Shown: positions 1 to 6,933, counted from the first letter of the stretch. The stretch: 8,371 nt of DNA from Anaerococcus vaginalis (GCA_018363915.1 JAGZMY010000027.1:1-8371), one strand, 5' to 3'. The notes: generated by a model from the sequence alone, not told the origin. Numbers and translations are program-made.

Positions 1-378
1 TTGTGAAGATTTTCTTGCTTTCTTTTGACCGTATTTGTATCTTTCTTTTTTTCTTGGGTCTCTTGTAAGAAAACCTGCTCTTTTTAGAGCTTGTCTATAT
101 TCAGGATTTACTTCTAGTAAAGCTCTTGCTATAGCGTGTCTTATTGCTCCAGCTTGTCCGTTAAATCCTCCACCTTGTACATTAACTTTAATGTCATAAG
201 TTGATTCATTTTCTGTTAATTTTAATGGTGCTTTTGCTATGATTTTTAATGTATCATATGAAAAATAATCATCAAGATCTCTTCCATTAACTTTTAATTC
301 TCCGCTACCTGGTTTCATTGTAACTCTTGCTACTGAAGTTTTTCTTCTACCTGTAGCTTGATATATAATATCTGCCAT
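1..378 (-). CDS. rpsI: 30S ribosomal protein S9, 3' end cut by window edge
   Basis: Small-subunit protein S9, whose basic C-terminal tail reaches the ribosomal P site. The reading frame starts MADIIYQATGRRKTSVARV, the classic S9 N-terminus. It carries the GGGFNGQAGAIRHAIARAL core (about residues 66-84) and the basic segment DPRKKERYKYGQKKARKSSQ, where the window ends. S9 normally finishes with a few more residues (FSKR-like), so only about four codons plus the stop are missing. The ATG at 378-376 is preceded by AAGGAGGA (384-391), which overlaps the rplM stop codon. That spacing implies co-transcription and probably translational coupling with rplM, the standard L13-S9 operon. Identification is essentially certain. 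Confidence 0.97.
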   Translation of the reverse strand, partial: MADIIYQATGRRKTSVARVTMKPGSGELKVNGRDLDDYFSYDTLKIIAKAPLKLTENESTYDIKVNVQGGGFNGQAGAIRHAIARALLEVNPEYRQALKRAGFLTRDPRKKERYKYGQKKARKSSQ

Positions 379-389
379 CTAAGTCCTCC

Positions 390-830
390 TTACTTTAAGT
401 CCAAAACTTCTGGGTTTTGAGCTTCGTGATTGTGATTTTCACCTACATAAACCCTAAGTTTTTTGGCCATTTGTCTACCTAATTTGTTGTGTGGAAGCAT
501 ACCTACTACAGCGTGTTCTACTATTCTTTCTGGATGTTTGTCCATCATATCTTGGTAAGTTGTAGTTTTTAATCCACCTGCATATCCAGAATATCTTTTG
601 TATTCTTTTTGGTATTCTTTGTTTCCAGTAAGAACGACTTTTTCAGCATTTACTACTATTACATAGTCACCTGTGTCCATGTTTGGAGTAAATGTTGGTT
701 TGTGTTTTCCTCTAATAATTGCTGCAACTTGGCTTGCAAGTCTACCTAAAACCATATCAGTTGCATCAACTACATACCATTTTGGTTCAATTGTTGACTT
801 TGTTGGTACATATGTCTTTTGATTTTTCAT
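390..830 (-). CDS. rplM: 50S ribosomal protein L13
   Basis: Large-subunit assembly protein L13. Recognisable blocks in order are the N-terminal WYVVDATDMVLGRLAS, then IIRGKHKPTFTPNMDTGDYVIVVNAEKV, YKRYSGYAGGLK and VGMLPHNKLGRQMAKKLRVY. The length of 146 residues is normal for Firmicutes. A TTG three bases upstream could add one residue, but I prefer the ATG at 830-828 because AAGGAGG (837-843) sits 6 nt from it and only about 3 nt from the TTG. The gene is first in an operon with rpsI, with stop codon and next RBS overlapping, and is fed by its own promoter and a structured leader upstream. Confidence 0.97.
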   Translation of the reverse strand: MKNQKTYVPTKSTIEPKWYVVDATDMVLGRLASQVAAIIRGKHKPTFTPNMDTGDYVIVVNAEKVVLTGNKEYQKEYKRYSGYAGGLKTTTYQDMMDKHPERIVEHAVVGMLPHNKLGRQMAKKLRVYVGENHNHEAQNPEVLDLK

Positions 831-965
831 CAAGTTCCTCCTTAAATATTTTGCCTATCTATTTTGACACCGCTCGGATAGGTGGCGGCTTTACTCGTCC
901 TGACATTTATGAATCGCCCTCAGGATCTGCGATTATGTCAAAAGTATTAGGAACTTTTTTCATAC
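831..965 (-). promoter_or_regulatory. rplM 5' leader, probable L13 ribosomal protein leader
   Basis: The transcript region between the inferred start point and the rplM start codon is about 135 nt and much richer in G+C than nearby intergenic DNA. It can form hairpin A (902-906 with 935-939, then 912-917 with 929-934, 11-nt loop). The loop bases TCCTGA (925-920) complement TCAGGA (903-898) just past the stem. It can also form hairpin B (GCGG/CCGC, 885-888 with 870-873), whose loop CCTATC (882-877) complements GATAGG (859-854) shortly before the RBS. A leader family is known for L13-S9 operons of Firmicutes, where the ribosomal protein represses its own mRNA. Assigning this sequence to that family is inference from position and structure. 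Confidence 0.55.
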
Positions 966-971
966 TAATTA

Positions 972-1000
972 ATGATACACTGAAAATACGCTTTTGTCAA
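972..1000 (-). promoter_or_regulatory. rplM-rpsI promoter
   Basis: A perfect -35 TTGACA (1000-995) is followed after exactly 17 bp by -10 TATCAT (977-972), one mismatch from TATAAT. Transcription would begin near 965. The -35 box lies directly against position 1001, the last base of the frame-restored cbiK stop codon. I see no terminator between cbiK and this promoter, so read-through from thiD-cbiK into rplM is possible. Confidence 0.8.
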
Positions 1001-1085
1001 CTATTTTTCAAGCTTTTCTACGAAAATTCCAGCAATTTTATCATATAAAAGCAATGATTTTTTTAATAGATTAATTTCTATCTTA
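1001..1085 (-). pseudogene. Out-of-frame C-terminal tail of CbiK
   Basis: Downstream of the annotated cbiK stop, another frame is open as far as a TAG at 1003-1001. If one A of the A8 run at 1093-1086 is skipped, the protein continues FEKNKIEINLL... and ends YDKIAGIFVEKLEK. This matches the pattern of the usual CbiK C-terminus (after the DHxxNDM/AGD segment, a short strand, a Gly/Leu-rich turn, then an 'aIraiFvehl' helix). The restored protein would be 247 residues, close to the family norm. The tail could be made by transcriptional slippage, lost, or split only by a sequencing error. Confidence 0.7.
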
Positions 1086-1745
1086 TTTTTTTTCAAAAAT
1101 TTTCTTGTAGGAATTTTTCTTATCCCCTTCTATGTCTTTAGCAACATGGTTACCTACAATAATTAAAAAAGGAATTATCCTTATCTTACTTATATTTTTT
1201 TCTTTAAATTCATTAATCAAATCATCAAATTTTCTATCTTCAAAACTTGAAAAGTATAGATTTTTATCGGATTTTTTTATTTTTTCTTGAAATTTTTCAA
1301 ATTCTTCTAGGTTTTTTCTAGGACTTCCATGGAAAATCACAAGACTTGGGTCATTTTCTCCAAGCTCTTCTAAAAACTCTAAAATCTCATCATTATTTTC
1401 TTCTTCAAGAAGAGCCTTGGTAAAGGTAAAATTAAAAAATCCATCTTTGTTTAATTGATTAGCTTTTTCCATTACTTTTTCATATTCTATTCCCCTTAGG
1501 ACATAAGCCATCAAAAATCTGATATCTTTTATATTTTTCTTCCTACACTCATTTAAAATTTCTTCCAAATCTTGACAGAGTTTTTTATCTTCTACTTTTT
1601 TTCTAATCTTATCACTTGCCATATAAGATTTTACAAGTGAATTTTTATATTTTTCTTTTACTTTTTTTCTTAAAAAACCAATAGCTTCCTTCTGATTTTC
1701 TATTTTACTAGTTCCATGATTTACTATTATAGTTGCAAACGTCAT
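1083..1745 (-). CDS. cbiK: CbiK-type sirohydrochlorin cobaltochelatase, C-terminally truncated by a frame change
   Basis: Class II chelatase-like protein predicted to insert Co2+ (or another divalent metal) into sirohydrochlorin in the early anaerobic cobalamin or related tetrapyrrole pathway, in the cytoplasm. The N-terminus ATIIVNHGTS matches the family start. The three metal ligands of the CbiK family appear conserved: His139 (VIFHGSPR), Glu169 (SSFEDRKFDDLI) and His200 (IIVGNHVAKDIEGDKKNSY, the family DHxxNDMAGDxxDSW motif). The frame stops at residue 220 in an A8 run, about 27 residues short. The ATG at 1745 is 1 nt beyond the thiD stop, with AGGA (1756-1753) as a modest RBS, so the gene is the second of an operon. 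No other cobalamin gene is in view. Family assignment is fairly sure; the metal and final pathway are inferred. Confidence 0.78.
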   Translation of the reverse strand: MTFATIIVNHGTSKIENQKEAIGFLRKKVKEKYKNSLVKSYMASDKIRKKVEDKKLCQDLEEILNECRKKNIKDIRFLMAYVLRGIEYEKVMEKANQLNKDGFFNFTFTKALLEEENNDEILEFLEELGENDPSLVIFHGSPRKNLEEFEKFQEKIKKSDKNLYFSSFEDRKFDDLINEFKEKNISKIRIIPFLIIVGNHVAKDIEGDKKNSYKKIFEKK

Positions 1746-1746
1746 T

Positions 1747-2553
1747 TTAATTTCCTAATTTTTTATATTTTTCCTTTATATCAAAAGCATGGTTCATAGG
1801 TCCTGAGCCTTTGCCCAAATCCAGCATATCCAAAAGAGCGTTTGACAAAAATTCTTTTGCCATTTTTATTGAATTTTCCATATCATATCCTTTGGCAAGA
1901 TTTGCTGCAATGGCTGATGATAGGGTGCAACCTGTTCCGTGGGTATTTTTATTTTTTATTCTTTTTCCTTTAAACCAAACTCCTTTTTTATTTTCATATA
2001 AATAATCATTTGCATCATTTATTTTGTGTCCGCCTTTTAATAGGCAAGCACAATTGTATTTTTTAGAGATAATTTTTCCTGCTTTTTGCATATCTTTTTC
2101 ATCATTTATTTTTATCCCCGATAAAATTTCTCCTTCGGGAATATTTGGTGTTATAAGATCTGCCAATGGCAAAAGTTCTTTTTTCAAAACATTTATTGCA
2201 TCATCTTTTAATAATTTTGCTCCGCTTGTTGCAACCATCACTGGGTCTATTACAATATTTTTTGCTTTTTTTTCTTTTAATTTTTCTGCTATAACTAAAA
2301 TTAAATCAGAATTTGAAACCATTCCAATTTTTACGCTATCTGGGAAAATATCATCAAATATCATATCAAGCTGGTCTTTTAAAAATTCTGGGCTTGAGTC
2401 TAAAACCGACAAAACTCCTGTGGTATTTTGGGCAGTTAAGGCAGTGATTGCACTTTCTGCATACACTCCGTTTAGTGTCATAGTTTTTATGTCAGCTTGA
2501 ATTCCAGCTCCACCTGATGAGTCACTTCCTGCTATGGTCAATCCAATTTTCAT
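1747..2553 (-). CDS. thiD: Hydroxymethylpyrimidine / phosphomethylpyrimidine kinase
   Basis: Ribokinase-fold enzyme that phosphorylates 4-amino-5-hydroxymethyl-2-methylpyrimidine (HMP) and then HMP-P to HMP-PP, the pyrimidine half of thiamine. The N-terminal signature LTIAGSDSSGGAGIQADIKT (residues 5-24) is diagnostic. TALTAQNT (38-45) carries the pyrimidine-contacting Gln. DPVMVATSG (103-111) and the C-terminal anion-hole motif HGTGCTLSSAIAANLAKG (205-222, Cys209) follow. At 268 residues it is full length. AAAGGA (2565-2560) precedes the ATG by about 6 nt. It is first in an operon with the cbiK-like gene. With no thiE, thiM or thiC in this window, a role in pyrimidine salvage cannot be separated from biosynthesis. 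PdxK-like activity on pyridoxal is a less likely alternative. Confidence 0.93.
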   Translation of the reverse strand: MKIGLTIAGSDSSGGAGIQADIKTMTLNGVYAESAITALTAQNTTGVLSVLDSSPEFLKDQLDMIFDDIFPDSVKIGMVSNSDLILVIAEKLKEKKAKNIVIDPVMVATSGAKLLKDDAINVLKKELLPLADLITPNIPEGEILSGIKINDEKDMQKAGKIISKKYNCACLLKGGHKINDANDYLYENKKGVWFKGKRIKNKNTHGTGCTLSSAIAANLAKGYDMENSIKMAKEFLSNALLDMLDLGKGSGPMNHAFDIKEKYKKLGN

Positions 2554-2709
2554 AATTTTTCCTTTCTTTTGTCAAAAATGAATATTATTTCATATTTTAT
2601 TTTTCAAATAATCGTAGAAACCTAAATAATAAATCGTTTTTCTCTAATTATTTTTCTATATAAAAATAAAAAAAATTTTATATCAATTAATCTTTTTATA
2701 GATTTTTCT
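2554..2709 (-). other. thiD 5' untranslated region, function unknown
   Basis: About 155 nt of A+T-rich transcript is predicted between the inferred thiD start point and the ATG. I looked for the TPP riboswitch core (a CUGAGA-type P3/P4 junction) and do not see it. No strong hairpin stands out apart from A/T-only stems. The patch AGGTTTCTACGATT (2622-2609) is the least A+T-biased part. No riboswitch is claimed. Confidence 0.4.
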
Positions 2710-2715
2710 TTTATT

Positions 2716-2744
2716 ATGATAGGTCAAAGGCGTAATTTTGTCAA
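2716..2744 (-). promoter_or_regulatory. thiD-cbiK promoter
   Basis: TTGACA (2744-2739), a 17-bp spacer and TATCAT (2721-2716) give the same two hexamers and spacing as the rplM promoter. Start of transcription would be near 2709. It diverges from the DUF554 promoter, the two -35 boxes being 26 bp apart. Confidence 0.75.
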
Positions 2745-2770
2745 TTTTCTTTAGCCCTTTTATGGCTTTT

Positions 2771-2799
2771 TTGCAATTATTTCAGAGCTTTGATATAAT
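2771..2799 (+). promoter_or_regulatory. DUF554 gene promoter, extended -10
   Basis: A perfect TATAAT (2794-2799) is preceded by TGA, forming a TGn extended -10 element, with TTGCAA (2771-2776) at a 17-bp spacing as a partial -35. The transcript would start near 2806, only about 25 nt before the ATG. The RBS AAAGAAGG (2817-2824) falls inside that short leader. Confidence 0.72.
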
Positions 2800-2830
2800 T
2801 TAACAGAATAATATATAAAGAAGGTTTTTT

Positions 2831-3514
2831 ATGTTTGGAGTTTTTATTAACGCTATTTCTGTTTTGATTTTAGGTTTTTTGGGAGCAAAAGCTGGAAATC
2901 ATTTTTCTAATAGATTAAAAAATGATATGATGAAATTTCTTGCAATTTTAATAATGGTTACTGGGATGAATTCTGCAAGAAAAGGAGATAGTTTGGTTGT
3001 AATTATTTCTATAGTTATCGGTTTAATTATTGGTAATTATTTAAAATTGGACGATAAATTAAATAGTTTTGCTTATTTTTTGGGCAGACTTTTTTCTGAA
3101 AATAAAAGATCTACTTTCCCAAAAGCTTTTATTAATGCAACTTTGATTTTGTGTGTTGGTAGTATGGGAATTATCGGTTCAATCGAAGCTTCTGTCAATT
3201 CTAATAATGAAATTCTTTTGCTAAAGTCAATGATTGATGGTGTTACTGTATTTTTTATGGCTCAAAGTCTGGGACTTGGCGTTGCTTTTGGTGCAATTCC
3301 AATTTTGGTTTATCAAGGTCTAATAGTAATTTTATCAGGTCTTATTTCTCCAATTTTAACCAAGGAAATTCTTGATAATATTTCTGGAGTTGGTGGTCTT
3401 AGCATAATTGCTATTGGACTTTCAATGTTGGATTTGGTTGATATTAAAATAGTAAATTCTATTCCTGCTATTTTGATTCCTATTATTTACGGACTGATTA
3501 CAACTTTATTTTGA
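2831..3514 (+). CDS. DUF554 family integral membrane protein
   Basis: A 227-residue, very hydrophobic protein of the DUF554 (YdfK/YqgA-like) family. Predicted membrane segments lie at about residues 3-20, 34-48, 54-71, 101-119, 135-150, 153-175, 187-203 and 207-226. Family signatures seen are the opening INAISVLILGFLGAKAG, the central LCVGSMGIIGSIEASVN (107-123) and SMIDGVTVFFMAQSLGLGVAFGAIPILVYQGL (133-164). The duplicated look of the glycine-rich helices resembles small transporters, but the family has no established substrate. The RBS AAAGAAGG lies 6 nt upstream of the ATG. The gene is monocistronic, with its own promoter and terminator, divergent from thiD and convergent with trkH. Family assignment is confident; function is unknown. 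Confidence 0.9.
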   Translation: MFGVFINAISVLILGFLGAKAGNHFSNRLKNDMMKFLAILIMVTGMNSARKGDSLVVIISIVIGLIIGNYLKLDDKLNSFAYFLGRLFSENKRSTFPKAFINATLILCVGSMGIIGSIEASVNSNNEILLLKSMIDGVTVFFMAQSLGLGVAFGAIPILVYQGLIVILSGLISPILTKEILDNISGVGGLSIIAIGLSMLDLVDIKIVNSIPAILIPIIYGLITTLF

Positions 3515-3528
3515 TTATTTAAATTAAA

Positions 3529-3568
3529 AATCCTATTTTGCACTCAGACAAAATAGGATTCTTTTTTT
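3529..3568. terminator. Bidirectional rho-independent terminator between DUF554 gene and trkH
   Basis: A perfect 12-bp stem (3529-3540 with 3549-3560) with an 8-nt loop is followed by seven T on the plus strand (3562-3568) and by TTTTTAATTT on the minus strand. It can end both convergent units. The plus-strand T tract overlaps the trkH stop codon (3567-3569), so the trkH coding end and the terminator are packed together. Confidence 0.92.
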
Positions 3569-5027
3569 ATTTATTTCTCAATTTTCTATAGGTTGATGGA
3601 TACAAGAGTAAAAGCATTGGGAATATTTCTAATCTTCCCAAAAGCATAGCTATGGTTAGAACAAATTTTGATAAATTTGTCATTTCGGCAAAGGTCGTTA
3701 TTGGACCAAATGCTCCAAGTCCTGGCCCTACGTTATTAAAGGTTGTTGAAACTGCTGCAAAAGCTGTTTCAAAATCATCCATATCTAAGGATACTATCAT
3801 AAACAAAACAATAAAGATCATTATATATATTACCAAATATTTTAAAACTGATCTTTCTGTTTGGGCATCTACTTTTTTTCTATCCATTCTGTTTATTGTT
3901 ATTTTTTTTGGATTCATAGACTCTTTTATTTGGTTAATTCCACCCTTTACAAGAATTACAAATCTTGAAACCTTGAGTCCTCCCGCGGTTGAACCTGCAC
4001 ATCCGCCTATAAACATTAGCATTATTATTACAGATTTAGAAAATAAGGGCCAAGTTCCAAAATCTGCTGAAACATATCCTGTTGTTGTAATTATTGATGA
4101 TACAGTAAAAATCGAATTTACAAATGAATAAAAGACATCTTTATAAAGGGTAACTATATTTGCAAAAATAAGTCCTGATGCTATCAAAATAATTGCTATA
4201 TACCATTTTAGTTCTTCACTTTTTACTGCCTCTCTTACATTCTTTGTCACAGCATAAAAATAAATATTAAAGTTCACTCCAAAAACTGCCATCATAATCG
4301 CAAGTACCATTTCTATATATCTTGAATTATATGCACCAATTGAAATTCCTTTATTAGAAAATCCTCCAGTTCCAGCAGCTCCAAAAGCGTGAATTATTGA
4401 TTCAAATAAATTCATTCCCCCAAAAAGAAGAAGTATTACTGTAATAATTGTCAAAACTATATACATTCCATACAAATTTCTAGCTGTATCAGAAAGTTTT
4501 GGTGTAATTTTACCAAAAGTTGGTCCTGGTACTTCGCTTTGCATCAAAAGAGATGATTCCTTGTTTGAATTTGGCAAAATCGCCAAGGTAAATACCAAAA
4601 TTCCCATACCACCAACAAAGTGGGACAAAGACCTCCAAAAAATTATAGAATGTGGCAAAAGTTCCACATTAATAGCAACTGATGCACCAGAAGTTGTAAA
4701 ACCCGATACCATTTCAAAAAAAGCATCTATGTAGCCATTATAATTAGATTTTGTCAAAAATAAAGGTATAGCTCCTATCAAAGAAAACAAAACCCAAGTT
4801 GACGCAGTAATAAACATTGCCTCCTTAGTATAAAGGTGGGATTTATTATCTCCTCTTTTGCTCAAAACAAATCCCAAAATTAAAGAAATAATAATAGGAA
4901 TTACAAAATTAATTTTATCCTGAAGGCTTTCCCCATAAATAAAAGCAACCGCTAAGGGTAAAACCAAAAGCCCTGCAAGAACTATTAAAAGTTTTCCAAG
5001 TGAATATTTTACAATTTTTAAATTCAT
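3567..5027 (-). CDS. trkH: Trk/Ktr-type potassium uptake channel subunit
   Basis: Membrane subunit of a K+ uptake system of the TrkH/TrkG/KtrB superfamily, built from four M1-P-M2 repeats. The four selectivity-filter segments are visible: GFTTSGAS (109-116), GAAGTGGFSN (216-225), IITTTGYVS (312-320) and NNVGPGLGAFGP (431-442). The central gating-loop segment GGCAGSTAGGLKVSR (341-355) is also present. At 486 residues it has TrkH length, with two extra N-terminal helices, rather than the shorter KtrB form. The ATG lies 2 nt after the trkA stop. Its GGAG RBS (5036-5033) overlaps the end of trkA, so translation is likely coupled. It works with TrkA, which binds its cytoplasmic face. A strong terminator follows. 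Confidence 0.95.
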   Translation of the reverse strand: MNLKIVKYSLGKLLIVLAGLLVLPLAVAFIYGESLQDKINFVIPIIISLILGFVLSKRGDNKSHLYTKEAMFITASTWVLFSLIGAIPLFLTKSNYNGYIDAFFEMVSGFTTSGASVAINVELLPHSIIFWRSLSHFVGGMGILVFTLAILPNSNKESSLLMQSEVPGPTFGKITPKLSDTARNLYGMYIVLTIITVILLLFGGMNLFESIIHAFGAAGTGGFSNKGISIGAYNSRYIEMVLAIMMAVFGVNFNIYFYAVTKNVREAVKSEELKWYIAIILIASGLIFANIVTLYKDVFYSFVNSIFTVSSIITTTGYVSADFGTWPLFSKSVIIMLMFIGGCAGSTAGGLKVSRFVILVKGGINQIKESMNPKKITINRMDRKKVDAQTERSVLKYLVIYIMIFIVLFMIVSLDMDDFETAFAAVSTTFNNVGPGLGAFGPITTFAEMTNLSKFVLTIAMLLGRLEIFPMLLLLYPSTYRKLRNK

Positions 5028-5029
5028 GC

Positions 5030-6397
5030 CTACTCCAATATATCGTCAATTTCTTTAAAATCTTTATTTTTAGTTACAACCATAACCCTATCGCCAAGTT
5101 CAATTGTACTTTCTCCGTTTGCAACTTCGATTTTTCCACCCAAATTTTGCCTTGATATACCAACAATCAAAGTATTGGCCTTTACATTTAAATCTTTCAA
5201 TTTCTTTCCGGTAACCCTAGAATTTTCAATCACAGTAAAATCAATAGCCTCAACCCTGTCATCAGACAATCTAAACAAATTAGAAATAGATTCTCCCCTA
5301 GAATTTTCCTTAGATCTCAAAAGTCTAGAAACAAAAAAAGAAGCAGATTTTTTTGGAGTAACAGTCGTATCAACATCAAGAATACCTGTAATTTTAAGAA
5401 GTTGAGTCCTATTTACCTTAGCAATGATTTTGTCAATTCCTCTTTTTTTAGCAAGAAGAGAAATCAAAATATTTTCCTCATCAATTCCAGTAAGAGCAAC
5501 CACAGCATCATAATTTTCAATTCTTACCTCATCAAGAATTTCAGGATCAGAGCCATCAGCATTGATTACTTCACATTCAGGAAGTCTTTCAGAAAAATCA
5601 ATCGCCCTTTCCTTATTATTTTCCAAAACAGTAACATTAAAATTTCTTTTAAGCAAAAGCTCAGAAAGATAAAGAGCAATAGAACCACCACCAACAATCA
5701 AAACATTTTTGATAGATTTCTTATTATCAACTTGTCTTTTATAAAATTTATCAATATCTTCCCTAGGACCTGCAACATAAATTTTTTCGCCAACTTCAAG
5801 AATATGATTACCATTAGGAATAACAACCTGATCATCTTTCTCCCCAATAACAATAATCGTATTTCCCAAAAGTCCCTCAGCATTAAGATCCATCAAAGAC
5901 TTATTAGCAAGTTTAGAATTTTCATCAACTTCAAGCTCAATCAAAATAACCTTAGAATCCAAGAAATTTTCCACATTAACAGCATAAGTATATTTCAAAG
6001 TCCTTTGAATTTCCTTAGCAGCATAATACTCAGGATTTACAAGCCTATCAACACCCATGGTTTTTCTCATAAATTCATCATATTTAATATATCTAGGATC
6101 ACGAAGCCTAACGATAGTAGATTTTGCACCCTTTTTCTTAGCAATCATAGACGAAATCAAATTAACATCATCATTAAAAGTCATTGCAATAAAAGCATCG
6201 CACTCATCCACATTAGCCTCATCAAGAACAGCAAGATCACGACCATCGCCCAAAATCCCCATGACATCATTAGAAGCCAACAATCTTTCCAAAACATCTT
6301 TGTTTTTCTCTATAACTAAAATATTGTGCCCCTCATCAGAGAGCTTGCTAGTAAGATAAGAACCAACCTTACCAGCACCTACAATAATAACATTCAT
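5030..6397 (-). CDS. trkA: Potassium uptake regulatory subunit TrkA, two RCK domains
   Basis: Peripheral cytoplasmic protein that gates TrkH in response to bound nucleotides. It is a tandem duplication: the first Rossmann (TrkA-N) domain begins MNVIIVGAGKVGSYL with the GxGxxG loop at 7-12 and Glu30 at the end of strand 2. A TrkA-C domain follows at about 138-218. A second Rossmann domain begins NVLIVGGGSIALYL (231-244, GxGxxA), and a second TrkA-C domain covers about 383-450. At 455 residues it matches full-length TrkA, unlike single-RCK KtrA. AGGAGGA (6407-6401) lies close upstream of the ATG. It is the first gene of a trkA-trkH operon. The codons favour T at third positions, unlike thiD and cbiK. 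The second glycine loop ends in Ala, so NAD(H) binding may be weaker there. Confidence 0.95.
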   Translation of the reverse strand: MNVIIVGAGKVGSYLTSKLSDEGHNILVIEKNKDVLERLLASNDVMGILGDGRDLAVLDEANVDECDAFIAMTFNDDVNLISSMIAKKKGAKSTIVRLRDPRYIKYDEFMRKTMGVDRLVNPEYYAAKEIQRTLKYTYAVNVENFLDSKVILIELEVDENSKLANKSLMDLNAEGLLGNTIIVIGEKDDQVVIPNGNHILEVGEKIYVAGPREDIDKFYKRQVDNKKSIKNVLIVGGGSIALYLSELLLKRNFNVTVLENNKERAIDFSERLPECEVINADGSDPEILDEVRIENYDAVVALTGIDEENILISLLAKKRGIDKIIAKVNRTQLLKITGILDVDTTVTPKKSASFFVSRLLRSKENSRGESISNLFRLSDDRVEAIDFTVIENSRVTGKKLKDLNVKANTLIVGISRQNLGGKIEVANGESTIELGDRVMVVTKNKDFKEIDDILE

Positions 6398-6434
6398 AAA
6401 TCCTCCTAAAGGTAGAAATACCTAATAACATTGT

Positions 6435-6463
6435 ATAATAACTAGAAAAAAAAACAAAGTAAA
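6435..6463 (-). promoter_or_regulatory. Candidate trkA-trkH promoter
   Basis: TTTACT (6463-6458), 17 bp, then TATTAT (6440-6435) is the best-spaced pair upstream of trkA. The RBS follows shortly after. A better -35, TTGACA, lies at 6471-6466, but no good -10 sits at 16-18 bp from it, so the exact promoter is uncertain. Confidence 0.4.
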
Positions 6464-6897
6464 TTTGTCAAAGTTATGGAAAATCAAAAAAAAATCGAAA
6501 ATATATAATTAAAAATTAAAAAATAGAAAATATTTAAACATTAGAATACATGAAAATCAAAATAACAGATGCTTAAAGTAAAAAATAAAAACTTTCAAAA
6601 TCAAAAATCAATTCATTTAGATTTATCTTTACACGTAAACAAATCAATTTTCAAAATCATTAAATATTAAAATATAAAATCCTTAACCTTATTAGCTAAA
6701 CATTTTAAAATATATATATAAAAAGAAAATATTTAAGATCATATAGCCAATAAAAATTAAAAAATACCAAAGACATAATTATAGATAAAAATGTTCTTAA
6801 TAAAATCACATCAGAAAAATATCATCAACTCTTACCAACACGATTTATTATAGACTCATAAAAATTACAATCCAAATTCAAAAATATATTTTTTCAT
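6464..6897. other. A+T-rich intergenic region without a supported gene
   Basis: Roughly 430 bp separate the trkA promoter area from the tRNA terminator. It is dominated by A on the plus strand, with many short A and AT tracts. The longest ATG frames are about 20 codons (for example from 6790 on the plus strand), lack a Shine-Dalgarno sequence and look random. I see no tRNA, no GC-rich hairpin and no repeat family here. Confidence 0.6.
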
Positions 6898-6928
6898 AAA
6901 GAAAAACACCAATCAAAAGATTGGTGTT
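6898..6928 (-). terminator. Terminator of the tRNA operon
   Basis: Reading the minus strand, AACACCAATC (6928-6919) pairs perfectly with GATTGGTGTT (6914-6905) around a TTTT loop, followed by TTTTCTTT. It starts only 5 nt past the CCA of the last tRNA, so it ends the whole cluster and isolates it from trkA. Confidence 0.9.
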
Positions 6929-6933
6929 AAATC

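Noticed and set aside
719..1048. A plus-strand frame of 109 codons opposite rplM and its leader
   Set aside because: It spans the antisense of L13, its RBS and its promoter, with no RBS of its own and no protein-like pattern.
2752..2772. AGCC/GGCT hairpin followed by T6 on the plus strand before the DUF554 promoter
   Set aside because: The stem is only 4 bp and no plus-strand gene lies upstream to be terminated. The T run is partly the -35 region.
2554..2830. TPP riboswitch in the thiD/DUF554 intergenic region
   Set aside because: No CTGAGA-type core or paired P1 stem is visible on either strand.
5402..6319. A 305-codon plus-strand frame opposite trkA
   Set aside because: It is antisense to a full, conserved two-domain TrkA. 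The product is Asn/Ile/Ser/Phe-rich without domain character, and the open frame follows from trkA avoiding TTA, CTA and TCA codons in that phase.
6466..6471. Perfect TTGACA on the minus strand upstream of trkA
   Set aside because: The nearest good -10 hexamers are 25 or 30 bp away, too far for a sigma-A promoter, so I favoured the weaker but correctly spaced TTTACT/TATTAT pair.
6790..6852. Short plus-strand ATG frame of about 20 codons
   Set aside because: No Shine-Dalgarno sequence, A+T-rich random-looking product, and no larger frame in the region on either strand.
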